NCBI RefSeq assembly: GCF_011305995.1
Contig: NZ_CP049910.1
Location: 1,922,001-1,986,000 of the forward strand
Direction: 5' to 3'
DNA: 64,000 nt
DNA from: Diaphorobacter sp. HDW4A
GTDB lineage: Bacteria; Pseudomonadota; Gammaproteobacteria; Burkholderiales; Burkholderiaceae_C
The position numbers were made by a program, and so were the translations under genes. The notes beneath the pieces were generated by a model. That model had not been told where the DNA came from, did no database searches, and was given only the letters and a program-made list of their open reading frames with translations. Below, piece after piece: positions 18,110 through 26,340 of this stretch (position 1 is its first letter; each line of letters begins with the position of its first letter).

Positions 18110-18940
18110 TTAGTTCCAATACAGTCGCGCCGGGTTGTCGGCCAACACCTTCTTGCGTATCACTTCATCCGGCAGCCATTGAGTCATCAAGGTGAGCAAC
18201 TGTTGCGAGGTGGGTATCCGGTTGCTGCATGACGGGTGCGGCCAGTCCGTACCCCAGACCAGGCGATCCGGGTTGACTCGCAGATAGCGCTCCGCCAAAG
18301 ATTGCACGTGGACATCGCTGATGCAGTCTGCAGAGAGCCTGTAAGGTGCAGACAGCTTGAGCCAGATGCCAGATTGCGACAGCTGGGAAAGCAGATTGGC
18401 GAAACCCGCGCTTTGCTGGATCGTGGCCGCATCGTGGTGGCCCATGTGATCAACCACCACGGTCGCACCCATGTCCAGCACCTGGGCCACAAGGTCGGGT
18501 CGCTGCGCTACATCGACCAGCAGTTGCACATGCCAGCCGAAGGGCTTGATCTTGTCCACGATGCGGCGAATGGTCTGGGTGTTCACGTCACCCGAGAAGA
18601 TAGTGGTGATGCGGGTGCCGCGCGCTCCGAGCGCATGCCATCGGGCGATGTCTTCGTCCGGCGTGTCCGGTGCCACAACGGCTACACCCCGCATGCGATG
18701 ACCCTGAGAGCGCAGTACGTCTTCAAAGCTCAGGTGATCGCCACCAAACACCGTGGGGTGTATGAGCACGCTGCGCTGGATCGACAGGTCGTTGCACAGC
18801 GCCAGGTAGTCGTCGAGCGTTGCGTCCTGCGGCGTGTAGTGACGCGCTTCGGCGTACCGGTAGCGCGCCGCTTCAAAGATGTGAAAGTGGCAATCGCAGG
18901 CGCCACTCGGCATGGTGATCGGGCTCATGTGTGGTTTCAT
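18110..18940 (-). CDS. Amidohydrolase 2 family, LigI (2-pyrone-4,6-dicarboxylate lactonase)-like
   Basis: The protein is about 276 aa from the ATG at 18940, which overlaps the dioxygenase stop as ATGA; the frame extends upstream only inside that gene. The HxH motif CDCHFHIFEAARYRY near the N-terminus, the histidine-containing VVVDHMGHHD and the aspartate of WGTDWPHPS are the metal/acid residues of the family that includes LigI and related lactonases, hydrolases and decarboxylases. It is followed by dctP of the second TRAP system. The immediate partner is a TauD-type dioxygenase, so hydrolysis of a lactone or amide released by that enzyme is a reasonable inference. The specific substrate is unknown. 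Confidence 0.92.
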   Translation of the reverse strand: MKPHMSPITMPSGACDCHFHIFEAARYRYAEARHYTPQDATLDDYLALCNDLSIQRSVLIHPTVFGGDHLSFEDVLRSQGHRMRGVAVVAPDTPDEDIARWHALGARGTRITTIFSGDVNTQTIRRIVDKIKPFGWHVQLLVDVAQRPDLVAQVLDMGATVVVDHMGHHDAATIQQSAGFANLLSQLSQSGIWLKLSAPYRLSADCISDVHVQSLAERYLRVNPDRLVWGTDWPHPSCSNRIPTSQQLLTLMTQWLPDEVIRKKVLADNPARLYWN

Positions 18941-19815
18941 GCCTGTGGCGTGCAGTAGTCCCGGGCTGACAAGCGGAAGGTGGTTCGCTTCATGAGCCGT
19001 GGCTGAGCCAGCGTCATTGGATCGCGCCGGTGCATGGTGCAGCCGTTGTCCCACATCATCAGATCGCCATTGCGCACCTTGTGGCGATACGCCAGCGAAG
19101 GGTCGCCGCCTGCAGCGAAGAGGATCGGCAGCACGCGATCATTCTGTTCCTGCGTCAGCCCGTCGATGGAGAGCAACGTGGTCGGGTCGGCATAAAGCGC
19201 CTTGCGTCCGGTGTGCGGATGAGTGAGCACCACGGCGTGCCGGGCATCGGGTAGGTTGAGCATGGCGTTAGCCGCAGCCTTGTCCTTGAGCTCCAGCGGA
19301 TTCAGGATGGCGTAGCGTTTGGCATAGCGGTAGGTCGCCATGCGGCCATCGATAAGCTGCTTCACATCGTCGGGCAATAGTTCCCACGCACCGTATTGAT
19401 TGGCCCAGTAGATGTCGCCGCCATCACGCGGCACTTCGGTTCCATAGAGGATGGCTCCCGTGGCAGGGCGTACCTGAAAGGTCTGATCGGAATGCCAGTC
19501 CACATCTTCGCCACCCGCAAAGCCACCTACGAAGCGGCCATCTGAATATTTCAGCGTGCTGAAGTAGATGATCTTGTCGCTGTATGGCGAGATGATGTCT
19601 TTGCGACCGAACACTTCGCAGGTGCCGAACTCGTTCGAGAAATCCACCAGCTCCGCCTCATCCAGCGCCTGGCGCCGAAAGATCATCACCGGCGAGGCCT
19701 GCCAGAGCCGTTTGAGCTCAGCGATCGCATCGGCGCTCTTGAGCAGGTCGTGAATATTGGCGTGAACCTCGACAGCAAAGTCCGAGTGAAGAGCACTTGT
19801 TCTGAGTGATGGCAT
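18937..19815 (-). CDS. TauD/TfdA-family Fe(II)/2-oxoglutarate dioxygenase
   Basis: The product is about 292 aa from the ATG at 19815, with AGGAGA eleven bases upstream. The iron-binding facial triad is visible: HSD in VDWHSDQTFQVRPATGAILY and the distal His in DNGCTMHRRDPMT, followed by the 2-oxoglutarate-binding Arg in RLMKRTTFRLS. TauD/TfdA enzymes hydroxylate a carbon next to sulfonate, ether oxygen or similar, releasing sulfite, phenol or an aldehyde. It is the first gene of the 20-kb minus-strand block and diverges from an IclR regulator; the amidohydrolase is translationally coupled to it. It may therefore catalyse the first attack on the inducing substrate (inference). Confidence 0.93.
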   Translation of the reverse strand: MPSLRTSALHSDFAVEVHANIHDLLKSADAIAELKRLWQASPVMIFRRQALDEAELVDFSNEFGTCEVFGRKDIISPYSDKIIYFSTLKYSDGRFVGGFAGGEDVDWHSDQTFQVRPATGAILYGTEVPRDGGDIYWANQYGAWELLPDDVKQLIDGRMATYRYAKRYAILNPLELKDKAAANAMLNLPDARHAVVLTHPHTGRKALYADPTTLLSIDGLTQEQNDRVLPILFAAGGDPSLAYRHKVRNGDLMMWDNGCTMHRRDPMTLAQPRLMKRTTFRLSARDYCTPQA

Positions 19816-19940
19816 CCCGGGTTGTCTCCTATGTATTTTTTGTCGGATGCCGCGAATACTAGGTTGGAGAAAGTTCCAATGGAAGGATAAAAGTTCCACA
19901 TTTCGAACAAACTAATCAAATCTGAAGGGGCAGTAAAAAC
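19816..19940. promoter_or_regulatory. Divergent control region between dioxygenase operon and IclR regulator
   Basis: This 125-bp AT-rich spacer separates two divergent genes. It contains a direct repeat AAAGTTCCA at 19870-19878 and 19890-19898, 20 bp apart (two helical turns). The first copy is part of a small palindrome GTTCCAATGGAA (19873-19884). A TTCGAA palindrome lies at 19902-19907. IclR regulators commonly bind such repeats between divergent genes, so the site is proposed as the operator for the IclR gene at 19941. No binding evidence is available. Confidence 0.5.
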
Positions 19941-20735
19941 ATGGTGAAAAGAATTCGAAATACCGAACAATCGGCGCCCGAAACCGGCGCTGAGCCGAAA
20001 CCCGCAGGCGGCGTCGCGGTCACCGCCATCGAGCGGGTGCTGGATATCTTCGAAGCTTTCCAGAGGATGCGTAAACCACTTTCGCTGACTGATCTGTCGG
20101 AGATGACCGGCATACCCAAGAGCAGTTGCCACGCCATCGTCCACACACTGACGGCACGCGGCTATCTGTACACATTGACCAGACCACGAGCGATCTACCC
20201 GACCAGACGCTTGTACGACATGGCAAGTGAGATTCAAGCCAACGACCCGTTCATCGAGCACATCCTGCCCATGTTGGAGCGCCTGCGCGATGCATCACGC
20301 GAGACAGTCATCCTTGGTAAACGACAGGGGGACGCAGTGATCTATCTTCAGGTTGCAGAAGGCCTGCACACCATCCGCTACTCCGCCAAGCCGGGAGAGT
20401 TCAAACCACTGCATTCAAGCTCCATCGGCAAGGCCTTGCTTGGCAGCCTCAAGGAGGTTGAGCTGCGGGCGCAACTCGCTGAGCGCGATTTCCCGGCGAT
20501 CACGGAAACCACGATCACCGACACGCAAGCCCTGATTACCGATATTCAGGACAGCAGACGAAAGGGCTATTTCATTACGCGCGGCGAGAACGTACCTGAT
20601 GTCTGGGCCATATCCGCGTTTTTGAATATCCAATTCCAGACGTTTGGAATTGCCATCGCGGGACCGAGACATCGCATGGAGAAAACCCAAGATGAGTGCG
20701 CCAAGCTTTTAGTTTCGGCTTGTAGTTTGATTTGA
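19941..20735 (+). CDS. IclR-family transcriptional regulator, 3' end clipped by IS insertion
   Basis: The 264-aa protein has an N-terminal winged helix (ERVLDIFEAFQRMRKPLSLTDLSEMTGIPKSSCHAIVHTL, residues about 33-72) and a GAF-like effector domain with TVILGKRQGDAVIYLQV, GEFKPLHSSSIGKALLG and GENVPDVWAISAFLNI. It diverges from the dioxygenase-led operon and most likely controls it. The stop TGA (20733-20735) is the first three bases of the IS3-family left inverted repeat. Joining the flanks across the element and one ATT duplication would extend the protein by six residues (TRQWII) before a native TGA at 21985. The loss is small and beyond the effector domain, so function is probably retained. 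Confidence 0.92.
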   Translation: MVKRIRNTEQSAPETGAEPKPAGGVAVTAIERVLDIFEAFQRMRKPLSLTDLSEMTGIPKSSCHAIVHTLTARGYLYTLTRPRAIYPTRRLYDMASEIQANDPFIEHILPMLERLRDASRETVILGKRQGDAVIYLQVAEGLHTIRYSAKPGEFKPLHSSSIGKALLGSLKEVELRAQLAERDFPAITETTITDTQALITDIQDSRRKGYFITRGENVPDVWAISAFLNIQFQTFGIAIAGPRHRMEKTQDECAKLLVSACSLI

Positions 20736-20758
20736 ATCGCCCCGGATTTTCTAGACAC
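20733..20758 (+). repeat. Left terminal inverted repeat of IS3-family element
   Basis: Twenty-six bases, beginning TGAATCGCCCCGG and ending CTAGACAC, are the reverse complement of 21938-21963 with a single T/C difference. The first three bases double as the stop codon of the IclR gene. Confidence 0.95.
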
Positions 20759-20794
20759 CTCTGAGCCTCAAACTAAGGCCCAATAGGAGGTGCC

Positions 20795-21073
20795 ATGAGT
20801 AAACAAAGATATCCCCAAGAATTCAAGACCGAAGCGGTCAAGCAGATCACTGAGCGCGGCCATAAGGTGGCCGATGTTTCTGCTCGGCTGGGGGTGAGTC
20901 AGCACAGCCTTTATCAATGGATCAAGGCTCAACGAACGCCTGCCCCTGATCGGCAGGCACAGGTGTCGCAAACCGAGGAGTTGCGACGACTGAAGGCTGA
21001 ACTCAAGCGAGTCACAGAGGAGCGCGACATCCTAAAAAAGGCCGCGGCGTACTTTGCCAAGCAGTCCGGGTGA
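20795..21073 (+). CDS. IS3-family transposase OrfA
   Basis: The 92-aa protein has a helix-turn-helix (residues about 8-45: QEFKTEAVKQITERGHKVAD then VSARLGVSQHSLYQWIKAQ) and a C-terminal leucine-rich coiled coil (LRRLKAELKRVTEERDILKK). It binds the IS ends. An AAAAAAG run at 21034-21040, near the end of orfA, is the usual slippery site for -1 frameshifting that would fuse it to OrfB and make the active transposase. It has a GGAGGTGCC ribosome site. Confidence 0.95.
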   Translation: MSKQRYPQEFKTEAVKQITERGHKVADVSARLGVSQHSLYQWIKAQRTPAPDRQAQVSQTEELRRLKAELKRVTEERDILKKAAAYFAKQSG

Positions 21074-21945
21074 AGTACGCATTCATCAAGCGCCATGAAG
21101 GCGAGTACAGCATTCGCCGACTGTGCAAGGTCATGGCTGTACACCCTAGCGGCTACTACGCCTGGAAGGCGCAACCGATGAGCCTTCGTGCAAAGGACGA
21201 TCAACGTCTGTTGGGTCTTCTCAAGCATGCGTGGCTCGAGAGTGGTGGCGTCTATGGCTATCGCAAGCTGACCATGGACATGCGTGATTTGGGCGAGAGC
21301 TGCGGCAAGCATCGCGTGGCACGACTGCTCAAAATCGAGGGGCTGCGCTCACAGACGGGCTACAAACGCCGTGCAGGCATGCGTGGAGGCAAATCTGCCA
21401 TCGTCGCGCCCAATCACTTGCAGCGCCGCTTCGCAGCGGCCGAGCCCAACCAAGCTTGGGTGACTGACATCACATACATCCGCACCCATGAAGGTTGGTT
21501 GTATCTGGCGGTGGTGGTTGACCTGTTCTCACGTCAGGTTGTTGGCTGGTCTATGGGCAGCCGCATCGATACTGGCTTGGTGCTCGATGCACTGTTGATG
21601 GCCTTGTGGCGTCGCAGGCCCAAGCTGCCTGTCATGGTGCATTCGGATCAGGGCAGTCAGTTTACTGGCCATGACTGGCAGGACTTTCTGCGTGATCACA
21701 ACCTTGTCTCCAGCATGAGTCGTCGCGGCAATTGTCACGATAACGCGGTGGCTGAGAGCTTCTTCCAGTTGCTCAAGCGCGAGCGTATTCGTCGCCAGAT
21801 TTACTCGACGCGCGATGAGGCCAGGGCTGATGTCTTCAACTACATCGAGATGTTTTACAACCCCAAAAGGCGTCATGGAACCGCCGGAGATATCTCTCCG
21901 GTAGAGTTCGAAAGACGCCATTCCCAACGGCTCGAAAGTGTCTAG
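21070..21945 (+). CDS. IS3-family transposase OrfB (DDE integrase domain)
   Basis: The frame runs 291 codons from a GTG at 21070 overlapping the orfA stop, and is normally expressed as an OrfAB fusion by frameshifting. The HTH_21-like N-terminus (SIRRLCKVMAVHPSGYYAWK) precedes the rve catalytic core. The DDE acid residues are seen in WVTDITYI, HSDQGSQFT and NAVAESFF, with the K/R finger at LLKRERI. No internal stops are present, so the enzyme is likely intact. Confidence 0.95.
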   Translation: MKYAFIKRHEGEYSIRRLCKVMAVHPSGYYAWKAQPMSLRAKDDQRLLGLLKHAWLESGGVYGYRKLTMDMRDLGESCGKHRVARLLKIEGLRSQTGYKRRAGMRGGKSAIVAPNHLQRRFAAAEPNQAWVTDITYIRTHEGWLYLAVVVDLFSRQVVGWSMGSRIDTGLVLDALLMALWRRRPKLPVMVHSDQGSQFTGHDWQDFLRDHNLVSSMSRRGNCHDNAVAESFFQLLKRERIRRQIYSTRDEARADVFNYIEMFYNPKRRHGTAGDISPVEFERRHSQRLESV

Positions 21946-21963
21946 AGAATCCGGGGCGATTCA
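21938..21963 (+). repeat. Right terminal inverted repeat of IS3-family element
   Basis: This 26-bp repeat ends CCGGGGCGATTCA and pairs with 20733-20758. Its first bases overlap the 3' end of orfB, whose TAG stop (21943-21945) lies inside the repeat. It is followed by ATT, the right copy of the target duplication. Confidence 0.95.
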
Positions 21964-22371
21964 ATTACGCGGCAATGGATCATATGAAGAGGTTGGTATT
22001 GGCGTGTGGGTTGCATGGTGCCCCCTGCGCCCACATTCGGGAGGCTCGGTGCAGGGGCAGAGAAAAGGGCGCTTTACGGGATATGACAAAGTTGCAGGCG
22101 AGGGGCTGCATTTCTGTCATATACGCGGGTCCGTTTCATATAGGCGCTGAATTCAGTCGAGATCGGCTCAACTTGGAGGGCCGTGCGCCGCTTGTCCCGC
22201 ACGATCTGCAACACTGAAATAGGCTCGAATGCATCGTTTGGATGGTCCATGGTCATTACATACGTAAGAGCAGGGTTACCAACTTCTTCATTCATGGCGA
22301 AGCAAAGCAGGCATTCCACTGACTCGAAATGCCTAAGAAAGTGAGGGAATGGCGCGCTTAGCGCGCCGAGC
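21964..22371. other. Non-coding stretch after the IS element
   Basis: These 408 bp lie between the IS and the convergent enoyl-CoA hydratase. The first part is the displaced 3' end of the IclR gene (native stop at 21985-21987). The rest is less GC-rich. A minus-strand frame at 22074-22319 could encode about 80 aa, but it matches no family I know and lacks a good start, so it is not called. No terminator hairpin was recognised. Confidence 0.4.
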
Positions 22372-23148
22372 CTATTTGCGCTTATGCATGATTTCCTGCC
22401 GACGCCGATCCTGGGCTAGTCGGTTGCCTGGATCGCTCATGCCAACAGGCAGTAATGCATCCAGAGCGACGGTGCGTTCATCGATTTGTCTATTCGTTGA
22501 ATCTTGCAGCGCCACCTTGGACATCGCATATGCGATATTGCAGTCTGGTGCGATGCAACGCGCGTAACGGATGGCTGTAGGCAGCAGCTCATCTGGTGCA
22601 ACTACTTCGTGAAAAAATCCCAGTCGTTCGGCCTCCTCCAAACCATAGATTTCCCCTCGCAAGGTAGTCAGTGCTGCCACCTTGTCGCCCAAGGTGTATT
22701 TAATGATTTCAACGTAGGCAGCCGGCATGGGGATGCCAATAGGGACTTCGTTGAGGCCGAACTTCACGTGCTTGCGGGCCGCAACGCGAAAATCGCAGTC
22801 GAGCGCGGTTATCAGACCACCCGCAATAGCGTGGCCGTTGATGGCTGCGACTGTAGGTCTGGGGTATCGAAAGACACGCAGATTGGTTTCGCGGTAGGCC
22901 TTATACCAGTTCTGGATTGTTCCCTGATTGCCGCTGCCGAATATTTCGAAGCTGTATTGGAAATCAATTCCTGCCGAAAATACGTCTCCCTGCCCAGTAA
23001 TAACCACAGGCAGTTCGCTGAACTCACTTTCGAGACGATCAAATGCCCTGTGCAGATCGTCAAAAAAATGTTCGTTCTGGACGTTAACCTTGTTGGTATT
23101 CATGCGTACCACGGCGCATTCGTCAATGACTTCAATATCCCATGCCAT
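22372..23148 (-). CDS. Enoyl-CoA hydratase/isomerase family protein
   Basis: This 258-aa crotonase-superfamily protein starts at an ATG with AAGGAGACTCAC upstream. Oxyanion-hole elements are FSAGIDFQYSFE and GHAIAGGLITALDCDFRVA, followed by HVKFGLNEVPIGIPMPAAY, where Glu of LNEVPIG is in the place of the second catalytic Glu. The first catalytic Glu of hydratases (in GGxxEL) is replaced by Ile/Thr (GGLITAL), so an isomerase or hydrolase role is as likely as hydration. The gene is isolated among mobile debris and is less GC-rich than region A, a possible sign of transfer. No CoA ligase gene is directly linked; the nearest is at 27355. Confidence 0.9.
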   Translation of the reverse strand: MAWDIEVIDECAVVRMNTNKVNVQNEHFFDDLHRAFDRLESEFSELPVVITGQGDVFSAGIDFQYSFEIFGSGNQGTIQNWYKAYRETNLRVFRYPRPTVAAINGHAIAGGLITALDCDFRVAARKHVKFGLNEVPIGIPMPAAYVEIIKYTLGDKVAALTTLRGEIYGLEEAERLGFFHEVVAPDELLPTAIRYARCIAPDCNIAYAMSKVALQDSTNRQIDERTVALDALLPVGMSDPGNRLAQDRRRQEIMHKRK

Positions 23149-23158
23149 GTGAGTCTCC

Positions 23159-23527
23159 TTAGTTGATCAGTTTAAAAGCGATACTGCAGCATGAAAGGTT
23201 CATCCATGAGGCAGCTCCTTGCTTTCGTTGCTTGTAGTGCAATGAAGGAATGCTTGTGTCGGTGAACTTTGTCGGCAATGCGTGTTTAGGTTTCCATACT
23301 TCATTAGTGGTCTTGAACTTCCGGTACAGGACGCGGTGAGACCCCTTGGTAGTTCGCGCCAGTTGCAAGCACTGTGTCCGCTGCGCCACGACGAACTTCA
23401 GCGTGACCTGTATTCCCTGTTTGTGTTTCTCGATCAGCGTCGGATCCGTTGCTGGCTCATGCATGCAAGTGTCAACCCCAAGATATCGTTGAGGACGAAA
23501 GGTGGCTGCACATAATGAGAGGCTCAC
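23159..23527 (-). CDS. Uncertain hypothetical protein upstream of enoyl-CoA hydratase
   Basis: A frame of about 122 codons ends 10 bp before the hydratase start. AAAGGAG lies eight bases before an in-frame GTG at 23527, and that spacing is the only support. The product is basic, has no recognisable domain, and reads like a partially degenerate sequence (for example a patch RTTKGSHRVLYRKFKTTNEV). It could be a decayed gene with frameshifts or just an open stretch. No function is proposed. Confidence 0.25.
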   Translation of the reverse strand: MSLSLCAATFRPQRYLGVDTCMHEPATDPTLIEKHKQGIQVTLKFVVAQRTQCLQLARTTKGSHRVLYRKFKTTNEVWKPKHALPTKFTDTSIPSLHYKQRKQGAASWMNLSCCSIAFKLIN

Positions 23528-23640
23528 AGTGGACACTCCTTTTATGTGTTGGTGAAAACTATGCCTTCACCGCAATTAACTAATACTTGGACCTTTTCGT
23601 ACATTGGCTAAACTGACTTTTTTCATGCTAAATCCGTCAT
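23528..23640. other. AT-rich gap before IS5 relic
   Basis: This short AT-rich stretch is probably the promoter side of the 23159/22372 genes. Nothing definite was recognised in it. Confidence 0.3.
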
Positions 23641-24175
23641 CCACATTCCATCAGTGAGCATGGCGTAGAACGCCGCCGCCAGTGGCGTAAGGTGCACCTT
23701 GGGATTGATGCACAGACGCTGCAGATTCGTGCCATTGTCGTGACCACCAACGAAGTGGGCGACTCGCCAGTGGCAGCCGAACTACTGGCCCAAATACCGA
23801 ACGACGAAGCCGTTGCCAGTTTCACAGGCGATGGCGTGTATGACACGCAGGACGTGTACGAGGCCTGCCATCAGCGCCAAACTATTCCCATTATTCCACC
23901 GCGCAAGGGCGCAAGGCTGCGCAAAGGATTGGTCTTCGCGAATCGCAATGAGGCCATCAAGGCATGCAGGCGGTTGGGCCGCGATATCTGAAAACGCTGG
24001 AGCGGCTACCACCGCAGGTCATTGGTGGAGACGAAGATGAATTGCTTCAAACGATTGGGCGAGAAAGTGATGGCCCGCACGTTCGAGCGACAAGTGGCCG
24101 AGCTCAGCATTCGCGCGTCTGCGCGTCCATCCGCGACATTTTTCTGCGGTTACAGGTCGGGCAATCACTGAGTCA
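23641..24175 (+). pseudogene. IS5-family transposase remnant with internal nonsense codon
   Basis: The frame from 23653 reads EHGVERRRQWRKVHLGIDAQ, then FTGDGVYDTQDVYEACHQRQ and IPPRKGARLRKG, which are conserved in IS5-type DDE transposases. It stops at a TGA (23989-23991). The same frame continues after the stop as KRWSGYHRRSLVETKMNCFK and GEKVMARTFERQVAELSIRA, the C-terminal conserved block with the catalytic Glu. At the TGA the family normally has Trp (IWKRWSGYHRR), so a single TGG to TGA change is enough to explain the break. The 5' part of the gene and both IS ends are missing or unrecognisable. Confidence 0.85.
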
Positions 24176-24235
24176 GAGCTACCACCTATTGAGCTACATT
24201 GTCGGAATTGCCATAATCAATGCTATTTTTGCCAA

Positions 24236-25228
24236 ATGCCGCGTGCCGCAATTCTCACATTCGATGGCTGCTATGCCTCCAGCGCAGCGGGGTTTGCCGA
24301 CATTCTGCAGATTGCGAATTCGCACCTGAAGCTCAAGCAAACACCCCAGTCCACACTATTCGATTGGCGATTCGTATCTCCGACGGGCGAACCCGCAATA
24401 GCGAGTAATGGCCTCCCACTGCAAACCCACAAACTGGGACCACGAGAACGCTACGATTTGGTATTCGTACCCGGATTTCACTATGGAGGGCATCGTCAGT
24501 TTGACCAATTTTTGGACCGCCAGGCCGATGCCTGTGCATGGTTGAAGACGCAGTGGGGCGCTGGAGCGTTGGTTGCCGCAAACTGTACAGGTACGTTCAT
24601 CCTTGCTCAAACTGGGTTGCTTGACGAGCGCATCGCAACAACGACATGGTGGCTCGAGCGATTGTTCAGAGTGAAATTTCCACGTGTGGATCTCCAATTG
24701 CGCCCTGTACTTACGGAGACAGACCGATTGATTTGCGCGGGCGCATCGGCCTCGTACTTGATTCAGACGGTTCACGTCATCGAGCGCTTTGCAGGTCCCG
24801 CAATCGCGTCACAGTGTGCAAAAGCGATGTTGATTGACGTGAGCCAAACGAGTCAAATTCCCTACCTCCCATTACTTGCGCAAAAAAGCCATTCAGATGC
24901 ATTGGTTTATAGAGCCCAGAACTGGCTGCGGAGCAATATGACCAAGGATGTCAGGATTGCTGAGCTTGCTGACACGCTTGCGGTTAGTGATAGAACCCTC
25001 ATCCGGCGATTTCGTAGCGTTCTGGATCAGACACCGCTGGCCTATCTGCAAGACCTCCGGCTTGAGGCAGCACGTGCGCTACTTGAGACCAGTTCAGACA
25101 GCATAGAAGCTGTCGCTTGCCAAGTCGGATATAGCGACACCAGCTCATTTTCTCGACTCTTTCGGCACCGTATCGGAATGAGTCCGGGAGCATATCGTGG
25201 CCGCTTTCATTTGGGTACGACCGTCTAA
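24236..25228 (+). CDS. GlxA-type transcriptional regulator (DJ-1/PfpI domain plus AraC HTH)
   Basis: The 330-aa protein has an N-terminal class I glutamine-amidotransferase-like domain (AAILTFDGCYASSAAGFADI at the start, then LVFVPGFHYGG and AANCTGTFILAQTGLLD, with Cys in the nucleophile-elbow position). A C-terminal AraC domain follows, with two HTH motifs: RIAELADTLAVSDRTLIRRF and VACQVGYSDTSSFSRLFRH. This architecture is a transcription factor, not a protease. It lies 90 bp before a second AraC-type regulator in the same direction. The target is unknown; the acyl-CoA synthetase/nitroreductase genes downstream are candidates. It directly follows an IS5 relic. Confidence 0.93.
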   Translation: MPRAAILTFDGCYASSAAGFADILQIANSHLKLKQTPQSTLFDWRFVSPTGEPAIASNGLPLQTHKLGPRERYDLVFVPGFHYGGHRQFDQFLDRQADACAWLKTQWGAGALVAANCTGTFILAQTGLLDERIATTTWWLERLFRVKFPRVDLQLRPVLTETDRLICAGASASYLIQTVHVIERFAGPAIASQCAKAMLIDVSQTSQIPYLPLLAQKSHSDALVYRAQNWLRSNMTKDVRIAELADTLAVSDRTLIRRFRSVLDQTPLAYLQDLRLEAARALLETSSDSIEAVACQVGYSDTSSFSRLFRHRIGMSPGAYRGRFHLGTTV

Positions 25229-25317
25229 GTCATTGGAACTACTGCGGAAGTCTCTACCCATCGTCGGTGAAGTTAGAGTGGAAACTAAAAGTGGCTCATG
25301 TGAACCTGGTTGCGCAA

Positions 25318-26340
25318 ATGAAGCACGCTGGAGCAAAGGGGACGGTTTCCATTGAGTTGGTACATGAGGCGCTTTATGCAGCGTCTTTGCGCAATATGGA
25401 TATTGGGCGGGTGCTTGAAGCGGCGAAGCTGGATCGTGAGTTACTGGGTTCTGCGCGTGTTCGTATTTCTGCGGCGGCGTACTCGCAAATGTGGGTTGAG
25501 TTGGCCGATCTGATGAACGATGAGTTTTTTGGTCTGGACAGTCATGGGCTCAGGCGTGGGGGCTTTTCGTTGATGGCCCGTTCTGCGGTCAGTGCTCGAA
25601 ATCTTGAGCATGCGCTGCGGCGGATACTGCGCTTTCTTGGCGCTATGCTGGATGATTTTCGTGGTGAGCTGTTGGTTGAGAATGATGAAGCGCGGATCGT
25701 GCTTCACGACGGAGGTGTGCTTCGGCGGCTGTTTGGTTATGGCACCTGGTTTATTCTGGTGCATGGGCTGGCGTGTGGATTGGTGCAGCGCAGGATTACC
25801 CTGAAGGAAATGCAGTTTCGCTGCTGTGCACCGGCGGATGACAGCCACTACCGCACGCGGTTTTGCGACAACGTGGTGTTTGGAGGGAGTTCCACGTACA
25901 TCACGTTTTCAAGCAGTCTGCTGGCGCTGAAGTTGGTGGAGACCCCAGAGACTATTGATCGATTCCTGCGCAATGCGCCTGCCAATCTGTTGGTCAAGTA
26001 TCGCAATGATGCAAGCACGAGTGCGCGGGTTCGCAAGCTGCTGCGCAGTCTGGTGCCCGAGCAGTGGCCGGAATTGGAGAAAGTGGCATCCGATCTCTGC
26101 CTATCCGGCACGACGCTGCAGCGTCGCCTGCAGTATGAAGGGCTGAGCTACCAGCGGCTCAAGGATGAACTGCGACGTGATATTGCCATCGATCTGCTGT
26201 CCAGTAGCGGGTTGACTGTGGCTGAAGTCGCGGGGGAGGTCGGATTTCAGGAGACCAGTGCGTTTCATAGAGCATTCAAAAAATGGACTGGCGTCAGCCC
26301 CGGCGCTTATCGCAGCGCCGCAAATAACGTGAGGGATTGA
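25318..26340 (+). CDS. AraC-family transcriptional regulator (Arabinose_bd N-terminal domain type)
   Basis: The protein is about 340 aa from the ATG at 25318; the frame opens upstream to 25267. The N-terminal domain (LVHEALYAASLRNMDIGRVL onward) resembles the OruR/ArgR-like AraC regulators of Gram-negative bacteria. The C-terminal HTH pair is VASDLCLSGTTLQRRLQYEG and VAGEVGFQETSAFHRAFKKW, ending SPGAYRS. It probably controls the downstream nitroreductase-ligase-MaoC genes, which begin 250 bp further on, but no operator was identified. Confidence 0.92.
   Translation: MKHAGAKGTVSIELVHEALYAASLRNMDIGRVLEAAKLDRELLGSARVRISAAAYSQMWVELADLMNDEFFGLDSHGLRRGGFSLMARSAVSARNLEHALRRILRFLGAMLDDFRGELLVENDEARIVLHDGGVLRRLFGYGTWFILVHGLACGLVQRRITLKEMQFRCCAPADDSHYRTRFCDNVVFGGSSTYITFSSSLLALKLVETPETIDRFLRNAPANLLVKYRNDASTSARVRKLLRSLVPEQWPELEKVASDLCLSGTTLQRRLQYEGLSYQRLKDELRRDIAIDLLSSSGLTVAEVAGEVGFQETSAFHRAFKKWTGVSPGAYRSAANNVRD

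Larger units (their letters stand above)
20733..21963 (+). mobile_element. Complete IS3-family insertion sequence
   Basis: The element is 1231 bp with 26-bp terminal inverted repeats at 20733-20758 and 21938-21963, differing at one base and starting 5'-TGAATCGCCCCGG, which carries the TGA/TCA ends usual for the family. An ATT triplet flanks both sides (20730-20732 and 21964-21966), the expected 3-bp target duplication. Two overlapping frames (orfA, orfB) fill it. It landed in the last codons of the IclR gene at 19941. The almost perfect repeats, intact frames and clear duplication point to a recent, probably active copy. Confidence 0.95.

Noticed and set aside
22074..22319. Small minus-strand frame after the IS3 element
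   Set aside because: No family resemblance and no ribosome site; treated as non-coding.
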